NCBI GenBank assembly: GCA_023053685.1
Contig: JALIGW010000003.1
Span: forward strand, 137,637,126 to 137,701,125
From: Diadophis punctatus similis
Lineage: Eukaryota; Chordata; Lepidosauria; Squamata; Dipsadidae
DNA: 64,000 bases
Direction of reading: 5' to 3'
In this document: piece by piece, positions 32,488 through 43,469 of the stretch
Layout: each line of letters starts with the position of its first letter
Position numbering within the stretch: position 1 is the first letter of the stretch
Translations under genes and position numbers: made by a program
Notes under the pieces: model-generated
The model's input: only the letters and a program-made list of their open reading frames with translations
The model's database searches: none
Told to the model about the DNA's origin: nothing

Positions 32488-34487
32488 CCGTATTTTTCGG
32501 AGTATAGGACGCACCGGAATATAGGACGCACCTAGATTTTAGAGGAGGAAAGCAAGAAAAAAAGTATTCTGAACCAAATGGTGTAGTAATATATTATTTA
32601 ATAAAATACCAGTGTAGCAGAATACTTTTTACAACCATGTACACTTTTTACAACCATGTACAATTTTACAACCATGTACACTTTTTACAACCATGTACAC
32701 TTTTAACAAACTTCAAACTTGACAGCTTTAAGACTTGTAGACTTCAACTCCCAGAATTCCTCCTCCAGTCATGCTAGCTCAGGAATGGGAGTTGAAGTCC
32801 ACAAGTCTTAAACTTGCCAAGTTTGAAGACCCTTGCACCCCTAACCCCTAACCCAGGGGTCTTCAAACTTGACAGCTTTAAGACTAGTGGACTTCAACTC
32901 CCAGAATTCCTCCTAACCCCTAACCCCGCCCGAAAATGTGATGCTCTTTCTTTGCCTCCGCACGCTCCGTGGATTCAGGGAGGAAAGCGTTTTGCATAGC
33001 AGGGAAGGGGTGGGGGTGGGGGGTTGATCAGTCATTTGAAGGAGAGGGAGAAGATGCACGCTCTTAACTTTGCATGAAGAGGTTGCAGATGGGCGGGCGC
33101 CGCCTTTGCCAATGCGGATTCCTAGGGTCGCACCTCGCCTCAGGAGGAAACTGATAAATGTGTGCAATCCCAATTTGCCAACAGCTTTCCACTTCGCGTC
33201 TCTGCGAAAGGCTCTTTCATGGTACACGAAGAAGCGGAGAAAGCAGGAGAGGAATGAGTTTTCAAGTGGCAGCACCTGCCGTTTTGGAAATGGGGGAGGG
33301 GATCCACCGCCTGAAATGTGAGGATTGTGGAGGAAAAAGTTTTCAGGTGGCAGATCCCCTCCCCGATTCCAAAAACAGTGCGTGTGGCAGGCGCTGCCCT
33401 CTTTCCCAGCCGAGTCTCTGAGGCACCTCTCGCTTGCAGGAAGAGTAGGAGGGCGGCGTAAAGCAGCGCCACTTTAAATCAAAGCCTCTGAGTAACTGGG
33501 AAAGAAAGCCGTGCTTTCTACAAAATAGAAAGGTAATCCAGGCCAAAGGAGGAAGTCTTTCCTTCCAAAGAAGGAAAAAGAGTATTGCCTCCATAAATTG
33601 CGTTTTCGGGCATTTTCCTCCCTGATGCAATGATGATAATGGTGGCGGGGGAGGGGGGAGAAGGCACAGGGTGGGGGGTTCCTCCATGGCGCTGGCTCCG
33701 CTCAACCTGCTGGTGCCTGCCTTGCCTTACACCGAAGTGTAAAAACTTCCATTTTTCCACTTCCAGCAGATTAAGCGGAGCCTGTGCCATGGAGGAACTC
33801 CCCACCCTATGCCCTCTCCCCCGCCGCCGGCTGCTTCACCTTGCTCTGCACATGGTGGGGAAGAGAGCATGGAATGGGGGGATCCGTCCTTGCCATTTTT
33901 ATTCTGTTTTGCTCCTCTTCCTTTGCTTCTTTCTCAGCGATCAGCTGTGGAGTGCAAAAATATAACCCACGGTAGCTTAAGGGCTACCTAAACAGCCCCC
34001 AAAGCTCGCTCGGCTTCAGGCTATTATTGACAGTATCCAGTGCTCTCCAGCCCGCCTCCCCCGTCACCTTTCTGTTCTTCGTTTTTGAGTCTCGCTTCGC
34101 TTTTCCTCGGATAAAGTTCCCCGTACCATGCATCGCGTCCCCGGCGTATAATAAACTGTCCGAGTCTCTGCTTCGCACTTTTTTGGTCCTGATGCCCTTC
34201 GGGCCAGCGGAAGATCCGAGCGGCTTCTCTTCCTGCGGGGCCGAGCAGGGACTCGGTTGCTATGGCTCCCCATTCCATGCTCTCTTCCCCACCCCCAAAC
34301 TCCGACCGAGGCAGCAAAGGCACAGGGGGCTTGTTGGGAAGCCCGGCAATGTGTTTATGAGGCCAAAAACCTCCGAAGGGTGGGGGCCGGTGGGTGGGTG
34401 GGGCTACATTCGGCGTATAAGACGCACCCAAATTTTCGCCCTCTTTTGGGGGGTAAAAAGGTGCGTCTTATACTCCGAAAAATACGG
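32488..34487 (-). mobile_element. TA-targeting MITE with CCGTATTTTT ends, copy D (2.0 kb)
   Basis: The ends ccgtatttttcggagtatag and actccgaaaaatacgg lie between TA dinucleotides (32486-32487, 34488-34489). The left 430 bp are the reverse complement of the right half of copies A and B (minisatellite, palindromic repeat pieces). The remaining 1.5 kb is a GC-richer core with an internal inverted repeat around 33670-33810 (gggttcctccatggcgctgg versus ccatggaggaactccccacc). No transposase is recognisable; the open frames are uninformative. Confidence 0.85.
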
Positions 34488-34489
34488 TA

Positions 34490-35740
34490 TTTCTTCAGTT
34501 GGAGGTTTACGTAAGTCTGCTTTTGCATAGACTCATAATTTTAGTGCTGATAAAAGTTTTTATATATCAGGTCAGGACTATGTGATCTGGTGCTTGAAGA
34601 ATTTTGGATTATATTTCCTAGTATTTTGAATTAGTATGACCACAGTGGTCAGGAGTTTGGGTAGCTGGAGTGTTTAGTAAGTGAAAGCAAATCTCAAATA
34701 TGTAATTATGTTCAAATTTGCAGTGTTCTAGTAGAATAGAATCCCCCTCCCCAAATAAAAACTGTAGTGGGAAAATATTTCTATATTATGACCAATTAAT
34801 ATTTTAAAATAGTAAGCTTTTGAGTTCTCAATAACTCTCTTTCAAGATATTAAATGAACTGGGTATTAAACAAAATATCAGAGGAAGTGAAATTCAATTA
34901 TCTTTTAAGTATACAGTATGTATAAGGCATTTGTAATCAGAAGTCCCATGCTATGTGCAGAAGTTGTAATACATAAGAATTGCTCTCCCTGGTCTGTTCC
35001 CTGGTAAGCTTCTTTTGTTATTTCTGACCAAAACATGGGTCAACTGTTTATAAGATACACAGAGTCAATATGAATAACAATGCATGTATCAGGAAAAGGT
35101 CAGGGACTTCAAGGGAAGATAATGGATTTAAATTATATATTCTGATGCATTTTATCTCAATGTTAATTTTTTAAAATTCAGTTTACATTCATAGTTTGGG
35201 TAGTATTCATGTTAGATATTTTAAATGACACTTAAGAAAGCAAAAATAAATTCCTGCACTATGGCTCTGAATACTCGAATAGTATGTTTAGCAGTTTATG
35301 ACTCAGATTACATTGTGCTATTTTTGTGTGTTAAAAAAAACAATGTACTATGAATTGTAGTGAAGAGCTTCATCTTTTTCATTCTATTCATTCTCCAACC
35401 TTTTTAATGATCTCTGAAGCTCTCACTTAGCAATGCTCTAAGAGGAAATGACACTAACACAATTTAATCTCAATAAGAACGACAGTAAATTGAGAAACAG
35501 AAAAACAGGCGTTCCTTATTAGAAACTTGTTACTTTGTAAATGGATAGAAAAATACCACTGCAAACAATTTCATCCTAATTAGCATTTTTTTCACCTTTT
35601 CTTTCCTTTAGAAAAACAAGTAATCATAGAAAGCAGTGGGTTTTTTTTATTTTAACTCAACATAGAATTTCTTTTTTTCTGTGAATTCTTAGCAAAAATC
35701 TCTTCTATCGTAGCATTTTTCTTCTAAAGAAAATTATATA
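34490..35740. other. No recognised feature
   Basis: About 1.25 kb AT-rich without recognisable elements. Confidence 0.45.
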
Positions 35741-36600
35741 GGGTACCTTGCCACAGATGCATAATGGCAATTCTCCATAGTGGGTGGAGATAGCATCCGG
35801 GAATGGGTTGACCTCGTCTGCTTAGCTGATTGTACTGAGTCTGTCAGATCTGTGAGGACACACCTCTGTTGCTAGGGCTCCCCAGCTTTTGACTCAGTCC
35901 CTCAGCTAGGACAGACGTGTCAAGGCTTTTCTCCAACCCTTTGACAGGAACATTCCTGGATCCTTTCTTCATCTCTATCTTCAATCTTCGTGAGTGTTTA
36001 ACCAGCGGACTCCCGAACATCATGTTGAGTCGCTGGGGTCACTTCAGTGGCGAGGGCTTCAGCTCCAGCCGCCAGGCAGTCGTCTTCTTGGCTGTCAGGG
36101 TAGCTGTTGGGTTTCTCTCACACAGCTAACCCCAGGATTGTCCTTTCAGGATTATAAAAACCTGCCTCACCGATAGAGCCGCCAGTTCAGATACCCTTCT
36201 GGCCGATGAACTGGCCACAAGGAATGCCACCTTAATTGTAAGTAAGCGCAGGCAGGCTGATCTTAATGGCTCGTATGGGGCCCCGGTAAGGGAATTCATG
36301 ACATTGGACAGGTCCCATAAAGGGTACCTGTGCACCACCGGGTAACCCAAGTTGGTCGCTCCCCTAAGGAATCTGCAGACAGTGGGGTGCTGTGTGAGAT
36401 ACTCCAGCGACCTGCATGCCAATACCGAGGACAGTGCCACCACCTGCCTCTGGATGGTATTGGGCGACAGCCTTTAATCTAGTCCATCCTGGAGGAACTC
36501 CAGGATCTGGGCTATTGTCACCTACAATGGCTGCCCAATGAATGATTTCCAGATGTACTACAACTTTATCTCCAGCTTCTGATCATAGAATGGTTGTCTG
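35741..36600 (-). mobile_element. DIRS-like retroelement fragment
   Basis: The minus-strand sequence contains the tyrosine recombinase remnant described at 36126-36520, followed by a non-coding part whose end (ctatctccacccactatgga gaattgcc, about 35795-35770) looks like element-terminal sequence. The recombinase type indicates a DIRS-order retroelement rather than an LTR element. No RT or gag is seen, and both ends are undefined. Confidence 0.6.
36126..36520 (-). pseudogene. Tyrosine recombinase (DIRS-type) N-terminal/core remnant
   Basis: From about 36500, minus-strand translation gives ILEFLQDGLD, a stop, SPNTIQRQVVALSSVLA, HPTVCRFLRGA, WDLSNVMNSLTGAPYEPL, and the box KVAFLVASSSARRVSELAAL. 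That box corresponds to the recombinase segment holding the first catalytic arginine (S-A-R-R-V-S-E-L). The frame ends at 36126. The catalytic H-x-x-R and tyrosine segments are not found, so it is inactive. Confidence 0.7.
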
Positions 36601-36770
36601 AATGGAGCTGGATTCATTAAAGCAGTTCTTATTCTTGGACAGTCCAAACTACAAAATAAAATATGGGGTATTGTTCTTCCAGCTAATTTGTGAGAAATGA
36701 AGCTATTCCCACTCTTTAGTTTTTTAAGCAGAGCATGAAGTCATAGATAATGAGAAACATGTACTTCTAA

Positions 36771-37335
36771 GAAGTAACTTCTTTGTTTTTTTAAACCATT
36801 TATTTTCACTTGCAATAATGATTTGTTTTCAGAAATCTGAGGTTTTAATAAGGTAGGAGCAGGGGTGAAATGTGACTGGTTCGACCGGTTCAGACATACC
36901 GGTAGCAACGGCTGGCTGGCCATGCTCCCGAACCGGTCCCCGGTCACCGCTCGCTCGCCCTGCAAGCAGATGTCCTGGGGCTCTTGGCTGCCTGTTGACG
37001 CTGCTGCTCCTGAATCCCAGCTTGCCACCCGCTCGCCTCCCTCCCCAGTCCGCGGCGCCTGTGCTCTGGCCCTATCCCGGCCAGCTGATGTCATGCTGGA
37101 GCACCAGCAGTCCAATGTGGTGCGCATGTGCAGCAGCCCCAGAAGTCAGGACATCCGCTTGCCATCCCAGAGCAGCGCCGCCGCCACCACTCTCAGCCCC
37201 AGAGCAGCAGCAGAAGGCCGACGCTGGCGTTGGGGGGGGGAGTAACTTCTTTGTTTTTTTAAGCCATTTTCACTTGCGATAATGATTTGTTTTCAGAAAT
37301 TTGAGGTTTTAATAAGGTAGGAGCAGGGGTGAAAT
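36771..37335 (+). repeat. 95-bp direct repeat flanking a GC-rich hAT-like segment
   Basis: The segment 36771-36870 (agtaacttctttgttttttt, ... gatttgttttcagaaatctg aggttttaataaggtaggag caggggtgaaa) recurs at 37242-37335 with few changes. Between the copies lies about 370 bp of GC-rich DNA that starts caggggtgaaatgtgactgg ttcgaccggttc, like a hAT end (CAGGGGTGAAAT). The second copy also contains caggggtgaaat but then continues into AT-rich DNA. Confidence 0.8.
36864..37241 (+). mobile_element. Probable hAT-like element, one end only
   Basis: It begins CAGGGGTGAAAT followed by accggtt-type repeats, then GC-rich DNA. No matching right end is found before the duplicated flank. The open frames across it are low-complexity Pro/Ala text. 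Confidence 0.5.
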
Positions 37336-38790
37336 TACTATTTTGGGTCTTATTTTATAAAAAAATAGTTTTAGTCCATTAAACATTGATTTTAAAAAGT
37401 ATAAATCTATAAGAGTTGTAGCTACCTAAGAAAATGTATTCGATCTGCAAAACAGGCATTTTATTATTTTTTATGCATTATTAGTCTGTTTGCTGGTGGG
37501 TGGAAAGCTAAAAGTATATGGCAATCTCCCATGAAGGTTTCCTATTATAGTGATGATAATTAAGGGGAATGGAGAGGGTATCTGATTACTAGTTTGGGTT
37601 TGTGCATATGCCAATAGAGAATCAGACAAAAATCTCTATGGATGGGAACACATTTGATACTGGTCTACCAGTTGATGACATCAGTTTTGCCCATTGAGAA
37701 ATAACATGTATAACAAATAAATATGTATACCAGAAATAACACTTCTAGTATACATATTTCTTAGAAGCCAGAACTACCCAGCTGAATAAATTTAGTGCTC
37801 AGATTTGCCAAATGTAAATTCTTTCCAATGGTGGGAGTAAGGAACTCTATTAACCCTATGGAAAAAAAACACCACTCAGTTTGCTTTTCTTGTATGCAAT
37901 GATTACTTTAGAGGTTTGCTGTGAAGGAGCTAACAATGCAAGCATGATGCTTTGCAATTAATGACTTATAGCTGTTTGTACGCAAAGAATCTCGGACTTT
38001 TCATTTAGGATCAAGTCCACTAGCCATATTTTTGGTACTAGATTTCGTATTTTGCAATTGTAAACTTTATAATATTTAATGTTTTTCTAATTATGGAATG
38101 ATGCATCATTTTAAACTCTATTTGATATCTAAAGTGAAAAGCAAAATGAGGTCATTTTTACAATTTGAATCGATAGATTTGCAAGTCAATATTAGATATG
38201 GTTGATGGCTTTCCTTTTTCAACCTCATACATGGGTTTCTTCTAACTTTTTTCTTCTTTTGTGCTTCCTTCCACACCCTTGTCTATATTCAAAGGTTATG
38301 TTTGTGCATAACTATGTTCTGGTCTCAGATTGGATTCTGTTGGTTGTGTGTGCAATATTTGGTTTAACTTAATATATGTTAATGATACTTGGGATAATTA
38401 AATATGTAAGTACTTGAGTGTCATATTGATCAACTGTCAAAAGATCATTCTGTGAGCTAAAATTACTCAAGACTATTTTATTCTAATTCAATTTTATCCA
38501 CTAAAAATTACTACAAGAACTATTTACCATATTTTTTAAAATTTTTGTGCTTTCATTGTTTTCCACAGCAAACAACTAACCCATTAGCCATCATGTACAC
38601 AAGAATGACTTTGTATAGCATAAATATAAAAGAGAAAATATGTATTTAAATCTCAGTAATCTTGACAAACATTGAATCTCTTTTTTGGTACTGGAATACG
38701 TTGCAAATATTTCAGATAAGGTTATGAACTCTATTCTAGTTGAAGCAGAAGTCTCTGCAATTTCTAACACATAAAAAGTCATGTTGGATG
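37336..38790. other. No recognised feature
   Basis: About 1.45 kb AT-rich single-copy-looking DNA. Confidence 0.45.
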
Positions 38791-38791
38791 G

Positions 38792-38889
38792 AATATCTGG
38801 CAAATTGACTTAAGTTTGGAGCCGAGGTGGCGCAAATTGGCATATTGCCAATATCTGGCAAATTGACTTAAGGAGCCAAGGTGGCGCAG
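38792..38889 (+). repeat. Tandem duplication of SINE head plus flank
   Basis: The sequence aatatctggcaaattgactt aag occurs at 38792-38814 and 38850-38872, each time followed (after 3 bp in the first case) by a SINE start, ggagcc(g/a)aggtggcgca. The first head stops after 17 bp and the second continues into a full SINE. Confidence 0.85.
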
Positions 38890-39118
38890 CGGGTAGAGTG
38901 CAGCACTGCAGGCCACTTTAGCTGACTAGGATCCGCAGGTCAGCGGTTCAAATCTCACCGGCTCAAGGTTGACTCAGCCTTCCATCCTTCCGAGGTAGGT
39001 AAAATGAGGACCCAGATTGTTGGGGGGCAATATAAATATACATTGCTTACTGGTGTAAACCGCTTAGAGAGTGCTTGCACTGTGAGGCGGTATATAAATA
39101 ATAAATAATTATAAATAA
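38872..39118 (+). mobile_element. tRNA-derived squamate SINE
   Basis: It starts ggagccaaggtggcgcagcg (A-box region), with the B-box-like gttcaaatctc, ggttgactcagccttccatc, gtaaaatgaggacccagatt and the tail gtgaggcggtatataaataa followed by ATAA/AATA repeats. A small insertion (tataaatatacattgctt) lies between the body and the tail, relative to the other copies. Confidence 0.88.
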
Positions 39119-40417
39119 GCTAATAATAAAAAAATAATAAAAAGTTTCTTCTGTATTGTGTTTTTGGGCAGAGGGGAAGGGGAAGGCCTAACAGTTTAAC
39201 ATAATTTTGTGTCTCAATTTCATGTTTTGTAAGGGCTGATGCAAGACTGCAGTATCTCTGCAGAGACAAAGAAAGCTGGCAAAGGATGCAGGCAAGCAAA
39301 ACAAATTCTTAGAAATCCGATGCACTTTTATTTGCTATATAAACAGACGGGTTTCAGAATCCTGTCTTTCATTATCATTCATGCTCTTTCTATTGGAAAG
39401 ACTCTTTTCTGACCCATGAAGATAATTGGATGTTAGTTGATCACTACCTGGAATTTTTTTTTTCAAAGCACATTTTTGTCTATAAAATGTTTTCTAGTTT
39501 AAGTTTGTTTCCATTACTTTTGTCTGTACGTAAATATCAATAAAATCTCACAAGGGAGAACATCTGCAGAATTCTCCTTTCCATTGAGACTTTTTTCTCT
39601 CTCTCTCTCTTGCTAAATAAGGTAGTCTTCAAATGAAATCTGTATAATGTATCTGCTTTGTTGTATTGTATAGGACTATTTTTTTTTGAATAACATTCTT
39701 GTTTTGGCCACAGAAAATTCATTTTTTCTAACCTTTCTAAAGTGCAAAAACATCAGAATGCTTTTGGGGTGGTGTACAGTAAAGAGAAAATCTGTGCTGA
39801 CAAGAGATAATATATAGAACAGCAAGATCTATTTTTAGACTGTCAATATATGTGTTTTTTAATGTCTTGCTTATGTGTGTGCATATGTGCTCTGACAAGG
39901 AGATTCTTAGAGAATGCGTTGATTGCAATATTTCAGTATAGTTCCATAAAGTGGAATGTGAAAAAATTATAATCTTTTAAAGATTAATAAGTATTTGAAA
40001 ATTGATTTTAATTTTGTAAATAGTCGCTCAGTGCCTATAGCTATGATTCCCATATCATTTAATTTTTCTAAAACATTCAGTTTTGTTTTAAGAGAACATT
40101 GAATTTTTTTTCATTGAATAACAAGAGTTTGTGTCTTGCTCCACAATAAGCAGTTTGGTTCCCAAAGGATTTTATGAGGGAAATATAAATTAAGTATTAT
40201 TTGCACATAAATTTTTTGCAAGCTGTTTTCTTGTATATGCATCTTTTATCTACATACTAATTTTCTGGGGGGGGGGAAATGTCGAGATTGCCAAGCACAT
40301 AGCATAGGGTTTTTTTTACACTTGTTCATGTGATCTTCAAAAAGGAGTTGTAGAAAAGATAGAATTGGGTTGTGTTATGTGGTTGGAATAATATGAATAC
40401 AGCATTGTGGTACATTA
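39119..40417. other. No recognised feature
   Basis: About 1.3 kb AT-rich, with a CT-rich run near 39596-39612 and no recognised element. Confidence 0.45.
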
Positions 40418-40425
40418 CTCTAGTG

Positions 40426-41898
40426 CGGGTGTCGGCAACCTGCAGCTCCGGAGCCGCTTGCAGCTCTTTGGGTCCTCTGCTGCGGCTCCCTATCCCATCA
40501 CTGGCTGGCCCTGCCCCTCACCCTCCCCTCTCTGTCACTCATCGCCTGGCCTGAGAAGGTAAGGGCGATGGCAGGGGATGGAGAAGTGGCCGGGGCTGAT
40601 TCTCTGGAGCCTCACTCTTGTTGGAGCTTCTTCCGGCCCTTGTTGGTGCTGGGCGTGCCTCGGTCGCTTGGGGAGATGCACAATCTGCTCTCCGCCCCAA
40701 GACACTGGCCCGACTCGGCCGCGACCGACGCTGGCCTCGCTAACACAAGGGCTGGCGTGGTGGGAATGGGAACTGGGAGGAGGGGACAACGGAAAGGGGG
40801 ACGGGCCCTCAGCACCCAGCCATGGCTTTAAGAAGCTCAGGGCAGCGGGAAAAGGCTGGCCCCACTGAACCTTGCACGCCCATCCCAGGGGTCAGGAAAG
40901 CCGAGGCAGGGCCAAGCTGGCGAGTTTCCTTGGGGCTCCTTGCTACTCCCTTTCTTTCTTCTTTTTGGAAATCCAGGCTGGCTGAGAAATGAATGTGAAC
41001 CGCAGTGGAGGCTTCCCTCATTCTCCTCCTCTTGCGACCCCCTGGCCGGCTGTGGCGTGGCTGGGAGAGTGCGCACAAGCGGAGAGACCCTCAAGCGAGT
41101 GGGCGGGATCGGCCAAAGCACAGCAAAGGCACGGGCCGGCCGGCCGCTTGCTTGAGGAGGGTCTCCTGCTCGTGCACACTCTCCTGGCCCTGCCACAGCC
41201 GGCCAGGGGGTTGCGAGAGGAGGAGGAGGGAAGCCTCTGCCGGGGCTCACGCTTGTTCCTCAGCCAACCCGGATTTCCAAAAAGAAGACAGAAAAGGAGT
41301 AGCGAAGAGCCCCAATGATAGTTCGCTAGGCTTTCTGAGAGAGTGAGAAGAGACACAGACACAGATACAGATACAGAGAGATACAGAGATACACACACAA
41401 ACTGACAGAGAGACACAGAGAGAAAGAGAGAGAGAGATACACAGAGAGGGGGAGAGAGAGATACAGAGGAGGGGAGAGAGATACAGAGAGAGGGGGAAGA
41501 GGGGGAGATAGAGGGAGAGGGGGAGAGAGATACAGAGAGAGAGATACAGATAGAGGGGGAGAGAGACATAGACACAAAGATACAGAGGGGGGGAGAGGGG
41601 GAGAGAGACATAGAGAGAGAGGGAGAAGGGGGGAGAGATACAGTCAGAGGGGGAGAGGAGGAGAGAGAGAGAGAGAGACATAGATACAGAGAGGGGGGAA
41701 GAGAAAAGGGTTTTGTGGTACCCAGTTTTCTGCCCTAATGACCAGCTGGATAGGCATGGCTAGGGGGGTCATGTGACTGGGTGGGAATGAGTGACGTTTA
41801 GTTGGCCATGCCCACCCAGGTTTTGTGGCTCCCGGTGTTTTTTTTCCTGTGGGAAATGGGTCCAAATGGCTCTGAGTGTTTAAGGTTGCAGATCCCTG
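40426..41898. mobile_element. 1.47-kb non-autonomous hAT element with internal inverted repeat
   Basis: The ends cgggtgtcggcaacctgcag and ttaaggttgcagatccctg lie between perfect duplications ctctagtg (40418-40425, 41899-41906), centred on CTAG. Internally, about 40930-41075 (ggaaatccaggctggctgag ... ccctggccggctgtgg) is repeated inverted at about 41190-41290 (ccacagccggccaggg ... cagccaacccggatttcc). A GA-rich tract follows. No transposase motif is recognised, and the long open frames come from the GC-rich and GA-rich repeats. Confidence 0.88.
41340..41692 (+). repeat. GA/GATACA-rich low-complexity tract
   Basis: About 350 bp of GAGA, GATACAGA and GGGGAGAG motifs with no fixed unit. On the minus strand it translates into long SLSLS/LSPPL text without meaning as protein. 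It lies inside the hAT element above. Confidence 0.92.
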
Positions 41899-41906
41899 CT
41901 CTAGTG

Positions 41907-42099
41907 ACATAATCTTCACATTCATAACCATTTGGAAGCTTTTAAAATTCTGAGTGTAAAAATTAGCTCCTAAATAGAGGAAATAGGGAGTCCTTAGGCA
42001 TTTCTTTAGTGGGGCATGGTACATCTTGTTTATCCTTAGTAGTACGCTGAGAATCTAGAAATGAGATTGCATTTAATATAAATGAGCTGTAGAAACCTG
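41907..42099. other. No recognised feature
   Basis: AT-rich spacer. Confidence 0.35.
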
Positions 42100-42185
42100 T
42101 TAATGGGAAACAGAGATTGGTATAGTGGTTAAAGACACAGGCTAAAAACCAGGTGACTGTGTATTCTAGTCCTACAAGATGAACT
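42100..42185 (+). mobile_element. tRNA-derived SINE head, second family
   Basis: The sequence agagattggtatagtggtta aagacacaggctaaaaacca ggtgactgtgtattctagtc resembles a tRNA-like Pol III promoter: A-box-like tggtatagtgg and B-box-like attctagtcc. Its consensus (…ggtgtagtggttaaggcaccaggc…) is common in squamates. Only the head is preserved. Confidence 0.6.
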
Positions 42186-42920
42186 CTCAAATCACTAATA
42201 ATATGAAAGAGTACTTTATTTGCAAGGATGCAAATGGAGTATATTATGGTGGTACTTAGTTTCTACATTGCAAAATGGCTCATAGTAATTGCTGATGGTG
42301 AGAAATAACTATCCAGTAAGACTTTTGTGGTCTATTTACATGATCATAAAAAAATTAGCATAGAAGTATTTATTTTACTGTTGATAATATTTTATTATAT
42401 TTTCTTGGCCACAGAAAGTTTATGCATTTATGCAGGAAGGTAAATATTATCGGAACATGTCATTTAGATGAGCTGTAATTTTACTTAATATTCAGCCTAT
42501 ATGTAAATGTATACAATTTGAAGTAAAATTTGTCTATTTGCTTATTTAGAGAAGCTGTAGTGTTTGATGCAAATGTGCAAATATCAAGAATTTACCATGC
42601 ATTTCTTCAAACTGTAGACGGTGTTGAGATTTTTTTTAAAAGTGTAATAATAGAAGACACTGTATTTCTTCCATTAAAATATTATATAATTAATTATCAG
42701 CTATTTTTTAACAAAGAAATCACTAATGGATGGATGTCTCTCAATGAAGTTCTACTGAATCATTTTTTCTGTCTGTCAGGTACAAGGCCAAGCCCTTGAA
42801 AAAGAAGGTACTAATTACATTGGAGCTTTGTATTCTGTAATTATTAAGATGGCTAATATTTCAGATAACTGGCTGATGTCTAAGCTGGATAGGTAATCAC
42901 AAATGAATTCTAGGGCTATA
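42186..42920. other. No recognised feature
   Basis: About 730 bp AT-rich. One 89-codon frame (42530-42799) has no known motif. Confidence 0.4.
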
Positions 42921-42928
42921 AACTAGGA

Positions 42929-43461
42929 CAGTGGTGGCGAACCTTTTTAGGCTCGCGTGCCAAAAAGGGGGGGGCGCTCGCGCACGCTCACCCACACCCA
43001 TTCCCTCCCCCCCACGCATGCGCACAACCCCCCCCCCCGTGCTGCCCCCTGCGCATGCGCACACACCCCCACCCCCGCGCAAAGGCTTACCGGAGCCTGG
43101 GACGACGAAACCGGCAAACCGGAAGTGCGAAAAAACGCACTTCCGGTTTGCCAGTGTGCTGTTTTCTTGCACTCCGGAGGGTTCAAGGAAGCTCCCTGAA
43201 GCTCCGGAATGCAAAAAACTACAAAACGGACAAACCGGAAGTGCGAAAAAGTGCACTTCCGGTTTGTCCGTTTTGTAGTTTTTTGCATTCCGGAGCTTCA
43301 GGGAGCTTCCCTGAACCCTCCGGAGTGCAAAAAACAGCTCACCGGCAAACCGGAAGTGCGTTTTTCCGCACTTCCGGTTTGCCAGTGGGAACCCTCGCAT
43401 GCCGGCCGCTATGGCTCCGCGTGCCACCTGTGGCATGCGTGCCATAGGTTCGCCACCACGG
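42929..43461 (+). mobile_element. GC-rich hAT MITE (CAGTGATGGCGAACC family), copy 5, with internal palindromes
   Basis: The ends are cagtggtggcgaaccttttt and ataggttcgccaccacgg, with flanks aactagga (42921-42928) and aactaggg (43462-43469) agreeing at 7 of 8 around CTAG. The interior has a near-perfect inverted repeat of about 150 bp centred near 43249. CCGGAAGTG occurs six times on either strand (43119, 43138, 43235, 43254, 43350, 43369). GCATGCGCA motifs lie in the first 150 bp. Non-coding. Confidence 0.9.
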
Positions 43462-43469
43462 AACTAGGG

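Noticed and set aside
33140..34530. Many frames of 60-167 codons in the GC-richer core of copy D
   Set aside because: No domain, no consistent frame and heavy overlap on both strands; the region is the non-coding core of a TA-flanked MITE.
41018..41681. A 197-codon minus-strand frame of SLSLS/LSPPL text and its overlapping shadows
   Set aside because: They are translations of the GA-rich low-complexity tract and the inverted repeat inside a hAT element.
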